60,009 nt of DNA from a virus. The stretch's first letter is position 1. The number at the start of each line of letters is the position of its first letter. Both the position numbers and the translations under genes were made by a program. A model generated the notes under the pieces. That model was not told the DNA's origin. It saw only the letters and a list, made by a program, of their open reading frames with translations, and ran no database searches. The DNA is taken from IMG/VR virus record IMGVR_UViG_3300017963_000053, positions 1 through 60,009 of that record. One strand, 5' to 3'. Shown piece by piece: positions 18,015 to 27,486 of this stretch.

Positions 18015-18896
18015 TTAAGCTAATCTTAGTCCATACGCGATCCTACTATTTTGTGGCGTATCCTGGCCAACCCTTTGCGCGAGCGGTTGTGCCTGATAAT
18101 TTGCAAGATCGATTGCGTATTCATCTCTGGCTGCCTGTGCTTCCTGCATCCAGTTTTGGACTAAGCTATTGACTTCATTCTTATAATTTATCATGGCCTC
18201 ACCAGATAACACCGAATGTTTGGCGTTATAGATTGCCATGTCGTCTCTGCGCTTTTGCTGGCCTGCAGCCATAGCGGTTCTCGCTGAAGTATCATAAATA
18301 CTACCGAGGGCCTGCCCGTAACCCTTTACAGATTCTCCGGCCAATTGCCGGCGAAGGGCTGGATTGTCAATAGATCTATTCTGTAGCATTTGCTCAGAGG
18401 TCGCCTGCCTAAGCTGTGCCGCCTGGTTGCCAACGAGCTCTTGCCTTTTCGCACGCTCATACCCCTTGTCCTCCTCCGGCGGCTTGTATTCCGGAGCAAC
18501 ATATTTTGGGACGTCCGGATACGGAGTCGCCTGGAACGTCGGCTTCTCAAGAGGCCTGTCAAGAATTACACCTGGACCTCCGGCGCTTCCAACGCTATAC
18601 GATCTACTCGATGAGGATTGCCTCGACGGTTGCCGTAAGAATGCATATGGATCCGCTTGAGCTTGCCTGCTCGGCTGAGCTATAACCTGGGTCACATTCG
18701 ACCCACCACCGGAAGTCTGCGGGGAGCTTTCCATAATAGCAAGGCCTGCAGCGGTTTTGCGATACCTGTCCGACATTTCATTCAAGGATCTATTGATATC
18801 GGCGTCGCTTCCACCACCACCGGCACGACTTACTAATCCGGAACCACCACCACCGGTAGGTCCCGGGATGGCGCCATATCTTTCTTCATTATCCAT
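18015..18896 (-). CDS. Putative internal virion protein, 293 aa
   Basis: N-terminal ~140 residues are Gly/Ser/Pro-rich (TGGGGSGLVSRAGGGGSD), followed by a long helical region (150-270) rich in Ala, Gln and Arg. This low-complexity plus coiled-coil design, next to the tail genes and the giant ejection protein, is typical of podovirus internal proteins that line the DNA channel (analogous to T7 gp14-gp16). No detectable motif. Start at 18896 with GAGG. Confidence 0.55.
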   Translation of the reverse strand: MDNEERYGAIPGPTGGGGSGLVSRAGGGGSDADINRSLNEMSDRYRKTAAGLAIMESSPQTSGGGSNVTQVIAQPSRQAQADPYAFLRQPSRQSSSSRSYSVGSAGGPGVILDRPLEKPTFQATPYPDVPKYVAPEYKPPEEDKGYERAKRQELVGNQAAQLRQATSEQMLQNRSIDNPALRRQLAGESVKGYGQALGSIYDTSARTAMAAGQQKRRDDMAIYNAKHSVLSGEAMINYKNEVNSLVQNWMQEAQAARDEYAIDLANYQAQPLAQRVGQDTPQNSRIAYGLRLA

Positions 18897-18916
18897 GATA
18901 CCTCACATTTTGGTTA

Positions 18917-18945
18917 GAAATAGCCTATTTTATACACCATGTCAA
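18917..18945 (-). promoter_or_regulatory. Candidate promoter upstream of the ejection-protein genes
   Basis: TTGACA (940-945) with TATTTC at a 17-base spacing. TATAAA also lies only a few bases after the -35. It is the only promoter-like sequence between the tail genes and the three ejection genes. It overlaps the very end of the 18948 gene's downstream gap. Weak -10, so low confidence. Confidence 0.35.
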
Positions 18946-18947
18946 TA

Positions 18948-19343
18948 TCATTGATACTGTGTAAAATCAAAGGCTTTTCCAGAAACCTCGGCTCTTTTTA
19001 TGTCCGTCATGATTGACCTAATACTAACTTTTGTGAAATATCCCCATCCACAATTTGTATTATTGCAATCAATCATTGTGTTCATACCCTCCACCATGAA
19101 CCTCGGATTCTTGTTTAATTCAAAGACTGCTACTCCAGATCCGCATTCAGGACACGTTCCATCTGTCGTCGCCCATACCGAGCTCTTCACAGGCATGACG
19201 TCTGTCATTCTTAATCCCTTTATTGCGTCCTCGACAATATGATATCCGTGCTCTTCGATATCTTCAATAAAATCAGTAAGTAATCTTAACATAGATTCCT
19301 TGCAAAATTTATGTGAACTCTTTAATCTCGCTATGCATCTCAT
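18948..19343 (-). CDS. Zinc-ribbon protein, 131 aa
   Basis: Two pairs of cysteines, CPEC (residue ~65) and C..TNCGW (~93), form a C4 zinc ribbon; there is further helical sequence at the N-terminus. The start overlaps the stop of the upstream gene by four bases (ATGA), so it is translationally coupled to it. A structural or chaperone role for the neighbouring tail protein is possible. The function is unknown. Confidence 0.65.
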   Translation of the reverse strand: MRCIARLKSSHKFCKESMLRLLTDFIEDIEEHGYHIVEDAIKGLRMTDVMPVKSSVWATTDGTCPECGSGVAVFELNKNPRFMVEGMNTMIDCNNTNCGWGYFTKVSIRSIMTDIKRAEVSGKAFDFTQYQ

Positions 19344-21058
19344 ACTTTATATACCCCCTGGTGAAATTGAGTGGTGAATGTGAGCCCTATCCTTGTGTAT
19401 GTAGGAAACGCAGTCTTTGCATCATCAATTATCGTTTGGATCATTGCCTCGAATGCTGCCTTTCTGACATCTTCAAACGCACGATTTAATTGATTATTAT
19501 GAATAAATCCAGTATGATCATAATAAAGATCGGCATAGCATTCTTCATAGAATGTCGGATTGCCGCCGCCGATATCTTCCACCTTATGATCAAAGGCTAC
19601 AATGTGAATGAGGGAGTCCGGATTCTCCGGAGCGTCGAGAAGGTTATTATAAAAGTCGCTCGATATGGTAACGTTATTTCCAGACAAAAGGGATATATAT
19701 CTGTCTGGAGTTTCAGCGCCAGAACCAAATGTATCCCCCTGGACGTCGATATACCATGAAACGTCTGACTGCAACCGAACAATTGTACCTGTGTCAACGC
19801 ATGCACCACCAGATTCAACGTTTGCCTCAAACCACAAATCGACTGTTTCCATCATGAAAACCTGCTCATAAATATATTCTGTAACGCTATACCCATAAGC
19901 AAACTTTCCAGATCCGATATCTGATGGAACGGTAAGCAGCGGCTCGCTCCTCGTAATCGTCGTATAGCAATTCCCTATAACGACCGGCGGCGGTGCATCA
20001 TTACAAAATGAGCAAATCACCTCGCATGATCCAGCGCTATCATAAAACTGAGATCCACCACAGCGCCAATAGACGACGTCTGTATAGTCGTCTCCGATAC
20101 CATTTAGTCCGGTATCACACGCAGGTAGGACGTCCTGTGTAAACGCACAACTCCTTCCGATCGTAACATCCTTTGCTCCGATCGAAGGTACAAGACCACG
20201 CCAGTATGCGAGCGAGGCATCGAGCACGGGAAGAGTTAATGTGCCGCCGATACCATCAGGAATATCAAGCGGTATCTCTTCTCGCCACATATCCCAAACA
20301 AACGATCTCGTGTAAGTCCCAACGCCTGTGTTGACCGCAACCTTTATGTCAAGATAATGGCTCGGGCATTTTTCATCCTGGAAGGATGCTATATCTATAT
20401 TAGCGACAGAGTCTCCAGGCACAGGATTTATAATCCCGCCTGGGTTGTCTGCCTCCATATAAGCCCGTATTCTCAATAGGTTATCCCATGCAATGTTGCC
20501 CGGGATCAGGACCTCTATATATCTTTTCGACGCTCCAGGGTACCTGAATCTCGTACCTGTCGGCGGCGAAACGAGCTCAACATTTACAACTTCATGTGTC
20601 GGCTGGAGGTCAATAAGAGTCCATGTCCCTGGGCAAACATCCTGAACAGCAGACCATTGTGGGTCAGAAGATATTGTAACGACAACCGGATCGATATCGA
20701 AAACAAATATGAATGGAAGCCCACCACCGATAGGCCCACCACCAGGGGTCGGCCATGGAACTCCTGGAGGCGGTACCCATCCAGGAGGCACAGAAGAAAA
20801 CCCAGGAGGCGGCTCGAGCTCATATTCCATTTGCTCGTAACCCTTTGACTTATAAGGCTTTTTGTGCTCAGATTGCTTCAATAGATCGGAGCTCAAAGAA
20901 TTGCTTTCAGCGGTGGGAATCTCGGGAGTGAACTCTGCCTGCTCTGGCAAGACCGTTGTTACGGCCGACCATTTCTCTTTTGCAGATGGCTGTCGCGCCT
21001 GGTCAGGGAACACCTGTGCCGGCACATACATGCGTTTTTCCCAATCTTTTTGGGCCAT
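19340..21058 (-). CDS. Putative tail protein, 572 aa
   Basis: Unrecognised. The first ~130 residues are charged and then Pro/Gly-rich (PPPGVPWPTPGGGPIGGG), followed by beta-rich sequence with scattered cysteines (about residues 250-370, including CRCGGS-like and CSFCND motifs) and a C-terminal helical segment. It follows the nozzle gene with a one-base stop/start overlap, suggesting that the two products are made together and that this is a tail or tail-fibre component. Confidence 0.55.
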   Translation of the reverse strand: MAQKDWEKRMYVPAQVFPDQARQPSAKEKWSAVTTVLPEQAEFTPEIPTAESNSLSSDLLKQSEHKKPYKSKGYEQMEYELEPPPGFSSVPPGWVPPPGVPWPTPGGGPIGGGLPFIFVFDIDPVVVTISSDPQWSAVQDVCPGTWTLIDLQPTHEVVNVELVSPPTGTRFRYPGASKRYIEVLIPGNIAWDNLLRIRAYMEADNPGGIINPVPGDSVANIDIASFQDEKCPSHYLDIKVAVNTGVGTYTRSFVWDMWREEIPLDIPDGIGGTLTLPVLDASLAYWRGLVPSIGAKDVTIGRSCAFTQDVLPACDTGLNGIGDDYTDVVYWRCGGSQFYDSAGSCEVICSFCNDAPPPVVIGNCYTTITRSEPLLTVPSDIGSGKFAYGYSVTEYIYEQVFMMETVDLWFEANVESGGACVDTGTIVRLQSDVSWYIDVQGDTFGSGAETPDRYISLLSGNNVTISSDFYNNLLDAPENPDSLIHIVAFDHKVEDIGGGNPTFYEECYADLYYDHTGFIHNNQLNRAFEDVRKAAFEAMIQTIIDDAKTAFPTYTRIGLTFTTQFHQGVYKV

Positions 21059-24000
21059 TATCTTTTCCCGAGCGCACCAAGATCGATCGAATAATCATAT
21101 AACCATGTGTCGGTATCGACCTCATCGTTTTTAAGAACGATTGTCATATGAGTGACCTGAGTAGCGTTCACGACCAATCTGTGGCGCCTGACGTCGTCGC
21201 CTGCCTCTTCGGCTCCCATGTCAAGCTCAGCACCGTGGTCAGAATTTACGCGAGTATCCTCAAGGATATCAAAGGTTAATAAGGCATCGTCTATCGCAAG
21301 CATCCGGATCCATACTTCTCTTAAGTCCAAAAGGGCAGCCGCTGCATTCAATTCGAGATATGCCTCAGCGACTATCTCGTCGCCATTATCATTAAGCCCG
21401 TAATTAAATCTGCTGGCCCATGATTTGCTGTAATTCATTTGAATTACTGGCAATGGACCGCTTCCGGCCTCAACCTCGCCGACGGTTGTCGGGGCGTTTG
21501 CATCATCCTCGAATGTATCGAAAAGCCAATCGCCTGTCGTTAGGTCGTATACCGGGAATATGTTTGGTAATTCAGCATCTTCTCCGGAGCAAATTCCAAA
21601 CCTGACAACCTCGCATGAGCTATCATAGGCCGCCCAGGCGAGCCCCTCTTTTCCCCTGGTTATGCACTCGGGGAACCTCGGGTCAAAGTAATTCTGGATA
21701 TCCTGCGAGATCCTCTTTACTATCCGGCCGTCTGTCTGGTATATGCCATACCTGCTTATCCAATATGCTCGAGTCTGAGCCGTTTCATCAGTCCTTATTA
21801 CCGCACCCTCTGGACCATCGATAACAGTAACGGCATCCTCGTTTAGGGCTCCAACCCTCGTTGACAGAACGAGTCGTCCGAATGTAGATGGACTGTAACC
21901 CTCGAATATTGTTGTGCATCCACCGTCCATGCCTCGCTCTTCCTGGTGGACAAGGAGCTCGTTATGAAACTTTTTCATGGATGTTATCTTATTTGGGCGG
22001 CCGTCGCCGGCTCGCAGGATAGCGAAATCTGTTCCTGACAAGACATTCGGACCTATGCTCGAGGAGACATAAAGGTAATGCGGGAACCGGTTAAAGGAAT
22101 ATGCACCGCGGTCCTTGAACGCAGCATTCGATATGCCTATCGCACCGAAGTCCTCTGAAACATTCGACATTATCGGCGCATAAGATATTGATATGCTTAC
22201 CTGTTCAGAGAGGGTTGTCGCTATCGATAGCTCTATGCGATACCAGTATAAAGCGAAATTTGCATCATTGAACCTGTGCTTCTCGACAAGCTTCTCGGAT
22301 GTATAAAGGGTTATCTGGCCCTTCTCTGTGAACGCTGAGCTACCGTCATTGAATGACAACGGGGCGAATGCGGCTCCTGTCCATGCATCAATATCTGTTA
22401 TCGTTGCTGCATTTCCATTAGGATTCTCACCCGGGTCAATCTCGAAGAACTGAACCTTCTCAGGGGTACCGATATAAATTCTGTCGGCGCTGACAAGCTC
22501 ATTAAGCACAACGGATCCTGCAGCATAAAGGAATGTCTTTCCCTCAGAGGCATCGTATACTTGCACCTCTGCCGGCAATCGCATAATACCGTCCCACAGA
22601 TTGTCGGTCAAAGACACGAAACCCATGTTACCGTATGTGATACTCGAAATCCTAACAGTACTCCACGCCGCTCCGTTGGGTGTAATTCTGTACCAGTAAC
22701 CGGTGATACCGGCGAAGGTGGCCGGGACCTCCGTTAGCGCTTTTGTGAATTTTATAGTACCGCTTTGGCCGAGCCCGTCTGATCCGTCAAGGGTTGTATC
22801 AGATAAGATAGTTGCGGCACTCCAGCCACTCGAATATCCCCTCCAATACGACACCCTTGTCGGTGATGCAACGGTCTGTCCGGTATCTATCTGGAAATTC
22901 AATATATCCGCAGGGGTCTGGCAGCATATCATGAGGCCGACGTCTGTCGACGCCAAACTTCCTACCAGGGCGCTTAGGCTGTCATTTCCGACTACCTGCT
23001 CCCAAATATCGTAACCCTCTGATAACACATTAAAATTTGTTCCATATGTTCCGTCGTCCCAATTTGCACCTTTTATCTTTTGCCTGTTTCCAGCCCACAA
23101 CTGGTGCTGAGATACAGAATCAGAGAATAGCATTATTCCATCTATATCCGCATAACTTGCCGGATACAGTATGGTTTCACCAGAATCAAAAAATAGAGGG
23201 CCAAACGGACCAGCCGTGTATGCCGGTGGCGTGTTTGTCGCCTTCAACACAATACCGTCAGATAGCTGGACAAAAGTATGTCGCTCATAATCAGCGGTAT
23301 CCGGATCCTCTTCCCAGGCTTTTGTGAATTGCCAATTCGAAATAGGGAACCGATCGATAGATGCGTACCCCGTCCACAATGGAATATCAGGGTGGCAAAC
23401 AGGTGGGCTGTCGGCAGCGCCGAGCCGAGGGGCATATGCGTAAAGGGTGTTTGTCGGAGTCGGCGGGTCATTCAGGTAGTCAAAAGAGTAATTCATGAAC
23501 ATAATGCCCATTACCGTGCCAGGTCCATAAACTCCAGCGAGGACGTTGTTTATATACTGGATTCCATCGGTATTGAATTCGAAAATATATTCAACCCCCG
23601 GGACTCCGGATGGGACATAAATATCGTCAGATATCAGCAGGTAATTTGTGAAGTCATAGAATACGTCAGGGATATCAGATGCCAATGGTACCTGTGCCGT
23701 AACGTCTACCATGCAGATATCACCATAATTAAAATTTGGTGGACCGCCAAGTAGCGTGACGATATCGACTGCAGTCTCTATTCTTAGCTGTGCACCCGTT
23801 ATTGTCTTTCCGACAAAATTGGATATATCGAACATCAGGATCGCCCTTGAATTCTGAGCGGCGAAGCCATAATCTACCGTATATATTGGAGAATCTTCAA
23901 TTGTAGGATCTCCAGCAAGGATCCTCGAGGCTCCACCATTTCTGGCCTCAGCCCATGAATTCGCAGATGCTGTCCAAACAACATCCGAGAAATGCGCCGG

Positions 24001-24237
24001 GGAGCCATTCGCCGGGACATCCGTACCGCATTGCGATTCTTCGAATGAATCAAAGGCCTCGAGGTGTAGGGATTCCATCCCTCCGCGCTTCCTGATCCCA
24101 GGATAGTAATTTCTGAAGTTATTACAAACGCTTAATTCACCAAGGCTCAACTGAGCAGCCGGCCGGCGGGTTACTGTCCGAGCATGAAATTTATTGTAAC
24201 CACCGACTTGAAAACGATCTTTTATGAATTTATCCAT
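21058..24237 (-). CDS. Tail nozzle/hub protein (gp12/gp10-like) with DNRLRE-like insert, 1,059 aa
   Basis: The N-terminus (CNNFRNYYPGIRKRGGMES) has the look of podovirus tail nozzle or stabilisation proteins, and the second half contains propeller-like repeats (e.g. GDGRPNKITSMKKFHNELLV, RAYWISRYGIYQTDGRIVKR) typical of those proteins. Residues ~75-260 form an inserted beta domain with AILMFDISNFVGKTITGAQL, similar to DNRLRE surface domains. It lies immediately after the gp11-like adaptor, as expected for the next tail ring. The family call rests on pattern and gene order rather than a search. Confidence 0.65.
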   Translation of the reverse strand: MDKFIKDRFQVGGYNKFHARTVTRRPAAQLSLGELSVCNNFRNYYPGIRKRGGMESLHLEAFDSFEESQCGTDVPANGSPAHFSDVVWTASANSWAEARNGGASRILAGDPTIEDSPIYTVDYGFAAQNSRAILMFDISNFVGKTITGAQLRIETAVDIVTLLGGPPNFNYGDICMVDVTAQVPLASDIPDVFYDFTNYLLISDDIYVPSGVPGVEYIFEFNTDGIQYINNVLAGVYGPGTVMGIMFMNYSFDYLNDPPTPTNTLYAYAPRLGAADSPPVCHPDIPLWTGYASIDRFPISNWQFTKAWEEDPDTADYERHTFVQLSDGIVLKATNTPPAYTAGPFGPLFFDSGETILYPASYADIDGIMLFSDSVSQHQLWAGNRQKIKGANWDDGTYGTNFNVLSEGYDIWEQVVGNDSLSALVGSLASTDVGLMICCQTPADILNFQIDTGQTVASPTRVSYWRGYSSGWSAATILSDTTLDGSDGLGQSGTIKFTKALTEVPATFAGITGYWYRITPNGAAWSTVRISSITYGNMGFVSLTDNLWDGIMRLPAEVQVYDASEGKTFLYAAGSVVLNELVSADRIYIGTPEKVQFFEIDPGENPNGNAATITDIDAWTGAAFAPLSFNDGSSAFTEKGQITLYTSEKLVEKHRFNDANFALYWYRIELSIATTLSEQVSISISYAPIMSNVSEDFGAIGISNAAFKDRGAYSFNRFPHYLYVSSSIGPNVLSGTDFAILRAGDGRPNKITSMKKFHNELLVHQEERGMDGGCTTIFEGYSPSTFGRLVLSTRVGALNEDAVTVIDGPEGAVIRTDETAQTRAYWISRYGIYQTDGRIVKRISQDIQNYFDPRFPECITRGKEGLAWAAYDSSCEVVRFGICSGEDAELPNIFPVYDLTTGDWLFDTFEDDANAPTTVGEVEAGSGPLPVIQMNYSKSWASRFNYGLNDNGDEIVAEAYLELNAAAALLDLREVWIRMLAIDDALLTFDILEDTRVNSDHGAELDMGAEEAGDDVRRHRLVVNATQVTHMTIVLKNDEVDTDTWLYDYSIDLGALGKR

Positions 24238-24981
24238 TTAGAATACCCAGGAGCTTCCGCGGGATCCTCCGAAATGCGGGAATTGAACCTGAGTAGTCCG
24301 ACGGGTATAGCCCGATTGCTTTTTGCTCTTCGCCTCGGTAACCCACGAATCATATTCAGCCCCTTTAATCTTCCCGAGCTCTTCATTGGACCACGGTTTA
24401 TTTGTGAGTTGCATTAGGTTAGCGGCTATCCCGATCCCGAGCTCAGTTTTATACTGCTTGTAAAAAAAGTCCGGAAATTCGATAGCTTCATGACCAGGCA
24501 TCAATATCAATCTCGCCTCAATCCCATCTGGAGCGGAATCCAATTCTGGAGTCGGATAAAGTAATAAAGTCTCTTCGAGCTCATCGTAATAAAAATTTGT
24601 TGGCTCGCTTCCTGTGAAGTATTGCCATCCTCCGGAATTCTTTCCAGGTACGTTCTCAACCCACGCCCTGAGAGGAGGAAGGTCGCGGTATGAATCAGAA
24701 TCCTCGCCATCTGACTTGTACTTTACACTCTCGACAAGGACTATATCTGCAGCGTCGTCGTCCGGCTCCTGAGGAATTAATGCGCTCAGTTTATAATAAT
24801 TCGTCCCGGCGATAACATCGAACGATACATCGTACCACCACAAGGCAGTCCGCTTACAAAAGTCCCTCATGAGGTCGCGGATCTCGTCCAGCAATAGGGT
24901 CTGGTAATTCGCGTTATCTATCCCCTTGCAATATTTAGCGACCTCGTCTTGCCATCCGGCAAGGAATCCTATATTTGCCAT
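24238..24981 (-). CDS. Tail tubular protein A / gp11-like adaptor, 247 aa
   Basis: Helical N-terminus (residues 1-50), beta middle, and a C-terminal helix (YKTELGIGIAANLMQLTNKP) typical of the podovirus adaptor that joins portal to tail. ATG at 24981 is preferred over an upstream in-frame ATG because GAGG lies 6 bases before it and the previous gene stops just before. The product should form the 12-mer ring below the portal. Confidence 0.75.
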   Translation of the reverse strand: MANIGFLAGWQDEVAKYCKGIDNANYQTLLLDEIRDLMRDFCKRTALWWYDVSFDVIAGTNYYKLSALIPQEPDDDAADIVLVESVKYKSDGEDSDSYRDLPPLRAWVENVPGKNSGGWQYFTGSEPTNFYYDELEETLLLYPTPELDSAPDGIEARLILMPGHEAIEFPDFFYKQYKTELGIGIAANLMQLTNKPWSNEELGKIKGAEYDSWVTEAKSKKQSGYTRRTTQVQFPHFGGSRGSSWVF

Positions 24982-24982
24982 A

Positions 24983-25651
24983 TTAATCCTCGCTTCTGAT
25001 GAATAGCTTTCCGTGCTTCGAGAGCTCTTCAATCATTAGGATCGCCTGCTCGCGGAGCTCCTGAAGATCATCCATCGGTATCAGGTTGACCTTGTATTTC
25101 TCCAGCATGTAGGCTTCCAGGGTATTCGGCTTTCTGAATTTATGAAGGCGCTTTATCTCATCCTCTGCCATCATGGCCTGTGTTTTCATGGCGTCCGAAA
25201 TTTTTGTGCCTTCATCGGCCGGGGCAACAACCGATAGGATATCATTTTCCTCGAGATATCCATCATCGTCGATACCAATCTCACCGGCGACATCTTCCTG
25301 CGTTAAGGCTACTTCCGGATTCTCTTCGCCAGGTGGAAGGGTTTCGCTCTCACCGTCGTCCTTTATCAATCCGGTTTGAGCCACCTTTATCTCAAGATCT
25401 GGCTCCGCGGCCTCTGCTGCCGCGAGCTCCTCGATCTCTTTTTCCTCGTCTACACGCAGGCGAATTTTCCCACCGCGAGCGGCAATTTTCTTTTCGAGAT
25501 CTCCCTCAAGCCATTTTTCATACTGCGCCGGAGACATCGGAAAGCAGTCTGCTCGCTGAGCAAGCCCGACAGTCCAGATATGTACCCGCTCACTCCCATT
25601 AGGCAATCTCTGCAAAAGATATTTAGCCCTGACAATTTGCTTTTCTTTCAT
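24983..25651 (-). CDS. Hypothetical acidic protein, 222 aa
   Basis: Unrecognised. A basic N-terminal section (residues 1-75, with the segment RVHIWTVGLAQRADCFPM) leads into a very acidic middle and a helical C-terminus (MDDLQELREQAILMIEELSK). It sits between the decoration-like protein and the tail adaptor, so a head-completion or minor virion role is likely. The ribosome-binding site is GGGGGGTTATC. Confidence 0.6.
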   Translation of the reverse strand: MKEKQIVRAKYLLQRLPNGSERVHIWTVGLAQRADCFPMSPAQYEKWLEGDLEKKIAARGGKIRLRVDEEKEIEELAAAEAAEPDLEIKVAQTGLIKDDGESETLPPGEENPEVALTQEDVAGEIGIDDDGYLEENDILSVVAPADEGTKISDAMKTQAMMAEDEIKRLHKFRKPNTLEAYMLEKYKVNLIPMDDLQELREQAILMIEELSKHGKLFIRSED

Positions 25652-25694
25652 GATAACCCCCCTTATTTATTATGTATTCGTTATTCGAGAACTG

Positions 25695-25732
25695 AAAAAA
25701 TAAAGGGGAGGCAGCATGGCCACCACCCCTTT
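25695..25732 (-). terminator. Intrinsic terminator after the capsid genes
   Basis: On the - strand: stem AAAGGGG / CCCCTTT (7 bp) with a further inner paired region, followed by ATTTTTT. It ends the coat/decoration transcript before the tail genes, so coat protein can be made in excess. Confidence 0.75.
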
Positions 25733-25758
25733 ATAGGATGAAAATATAAATTAACGGC

Positions 25759-26376
25759 TTAGTTAATAAGCTCACCGCCGTATGGAACAAGGTTATTCGA
25801 AAACCCGTATACCTCGTTGTCCATAACCTGGAAGCCGAACATAAAAAGCTGCAGCTTCAGGGTATCCATTAAAGGATAATCCGTCTCTGCCAGGGTAAGG
25901 ATCGTCAGGTCAATCGACGTATCGCCGATTGCAAGATACCCAGGAATCGCAGATACGGCGGGAGAAGCGGGAGACGGAGAAATAAAGCCGGCGTAATAAA
26001 CGCCACCCAAATACAGATCTCCGGTGTCGACAAGAAACTGTGGGTTAGCGGTAACGTCACCGGCAACGTCTTTGATGATCAGATCATCCGTGTTATCTCC
26101 GAGGGCGAGAATATTTCCTTCCTCTGTCCCTGCATAATCGTCGTCGATAACAAAACCGGCATTCATGATCATGAAGCCACGCTTCACGTTGAAGATCTCG
26201 TATACATCCTCAGCGACGATCTCGGCGGGTACTGCATCAAGTCCGGTGGCCGGATTTACCAACTTGGTTTCTCCGGAAAGGACCTTGGCGAAGTCAAGGG
26301 TAACACGCTCGACATGGAATCCAAAGGCATCATAGGCATGATTTACTCCGCTGCCTTTAAAAGCATAGGTGCTCAT
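25759..26376 (-). CDS. Putative head decoration/minor capsid protein, 205 aa
   Basis: Acidic beta-rich protein directly downstream of the major coat gene, separated from it by a 122-base structured gap. The ribosome-binding site is GGAGGTTACA. Features such as MSTYAFKGSGVNHAYDAFGF and FGFQVMDNEVYGFSNN suggest a compact beta fold. Gene order favours a capsid decoration or vertex role; not recognised by sequence. Confidence 0.6.
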   Translation of the reverse strand: MSTYAFKGSGVNHAYDAFGFHVERVTLDFAKVLSGETKLVNPATGLDAVPAEIVAEDVYEIFNVKRGFMIMNAGFVIDDDYAGTEEGNILALGDNTDDLIIKDVAGDVTANPQFLVDTGDLYLGGVYYAGFISPSPASPAVSAIPGYLAIGDTSIDLTILTLAETDYPLMDTLKLQLFMFGFQVMDNEVYGFSNNLVPYGGELIN

Positions 26377-26417
26377 ATTGTAACCTCCTGAAAAGGGTAA
26401 AGATTTTAATTTGGGAC

Positions 26418-26492
26418 GGAGCCATACTAACCGCTTTTAAGCCTGCGTTCTGGCTCCGGCCACGGGGGGGATGTTTAATCCCTCGGGATTAA
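26418..26492 (-). other. Two hairpins between coat and decoration genes
   Basis: A perfect 8-2-8 palindrome TTAATCCC-GA-GGGATTAA (26475-26492) begins 6 bases after the coat stop, followed by a 7-bp stem GGAGCCA / TGGCTCC (26418-26457). Neither is followed by a T-run. They could be an attenuator or an mRNA 3'-end stabiliser that tunes the ratio of coat to decoration protein. Confidence 0.5.
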
Positions 26493-26498
26493 CTTGGA

Positions 26499-27416
26499 TT
26501 AACCCTTCCGAACGTACATGTCGACCAGGGATTCCGGTTTCAGAACCTCGTAACCGTACACGTTCAGACCGCGCACCAGGGTACCAAAGGTACTTTCGGC
26601 TCGCAGGCTTTCCATTTTGGTCATTTGGGCGGCGAAAGAAATCGCGCTCTTATGACCGGCAATCGGATGATAGGCGCGGAATGCACCATCGGCCACGCTT
26701 GTCAGCAAGTTGCTGGCATAGATGGTGAACCGATCGATCATGCCGATCCGTCCATTTCGCAGGATGCTGGTGCCGTCGCCGGCCAGGGAAGCATCCTTAA
26801 GGTCGGACTTCAGAATCATACCGCACATCCACGGAGGCAGTACCATCCATCTGGAGTCCTCAGGAATATTCTGTTCGTCGAGGACAGTACCGACGTCCAC
26901 GATGAAGTCCAGAATGTTGGCCTTGGTAATTGCAACCGGGGCACCGGTCACGCCAAGGTCGAAGGAAGCGGAGTCCGCACCCGCGGTGGCGCCTTGGTTG
27001 GCTGCGTCCGCATCGGCGTAAACGTCTCCCAGGAATTCACGATCGACGACGATCTTCATTTGCTGACCGGCGTCTCTGGACCAGGAGTCCATCAGGGCGA
27101 TATCGGTTTGATGCTTGTCGATATCATCGCAGATCATATTGAAATACTTGGCTTTATCGATCAGGAGCTCTTTATTCGGAGCTTCGGGCCGTTGGATCTG
27201 CAGGCTCTGGCCTTTGTTATAATCACGGATGATGATGTCAGGCACAGTCCGGATAATGACTTTGTCGCCTTTATCCTTGATCTCACCTTCATAATCCGTA
27301 TTCGAAATTGCAGCGATCACGGTCGCGGCGTAAAACTTAACGAGCAATTTGCCCGACCAAATCTCCGGAATAAAAGTACCGGAGTATTGCGGGGTACCAG
27401 GGGCGGCTGGAATCAT
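26499..27416 (-). CDS. Major capsid protein (HK97 fold), 305 aa
   Basis: N-terminal sequence PEIWSGKLLVKFYAATVIA followed by DYEGEIKDKGDKVIIR is typical of phage coat proteins with an HK97 fold; the middle contains VDREFLGDVYADADAANQ and an A-domain-like section, and the C-terminus is beta-rich. It follows the scaffold gene, as in P22-like phages. An upstream in-frame ATG is rejected because GGAGG lies between it and the ATG at 27416, at ideal spacing. Confidence 0.88.
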   Translation of the reverse strand: MIPAAPGTPQYSGTFIPEIWSGKLLVKFYAATVIAAISNTDYEGEIKDKGDKVIIRTVPDIIIRDYNKGQSLQIQRPEAPNKELLIDKAKYFNMICDDIDKHQTDIALMDSWSRDAGQQMKIVVDREFLGDVYADADAANQGATAGADSASFDLGVTGAPVAITKANILDFIVDVGTVLDEQNIPEDSRWMVLPPWMCGMILKSDLKDASLAGDGTSILRNGRIGMIDRFTIYASNLLTSVADGAFRAYHPIAGHKSAISFAAQMTKMESLRAESTFGTLVRGLNVYGYEVLKPESLVDMYVRKG

Positions 27417-27486
27417 TGTATTTCCTCCCAAAATTTAGAGAATTATTATTTGCGGTAGCGGGAGGATCAGAAAGGCCGGTCAAGCC

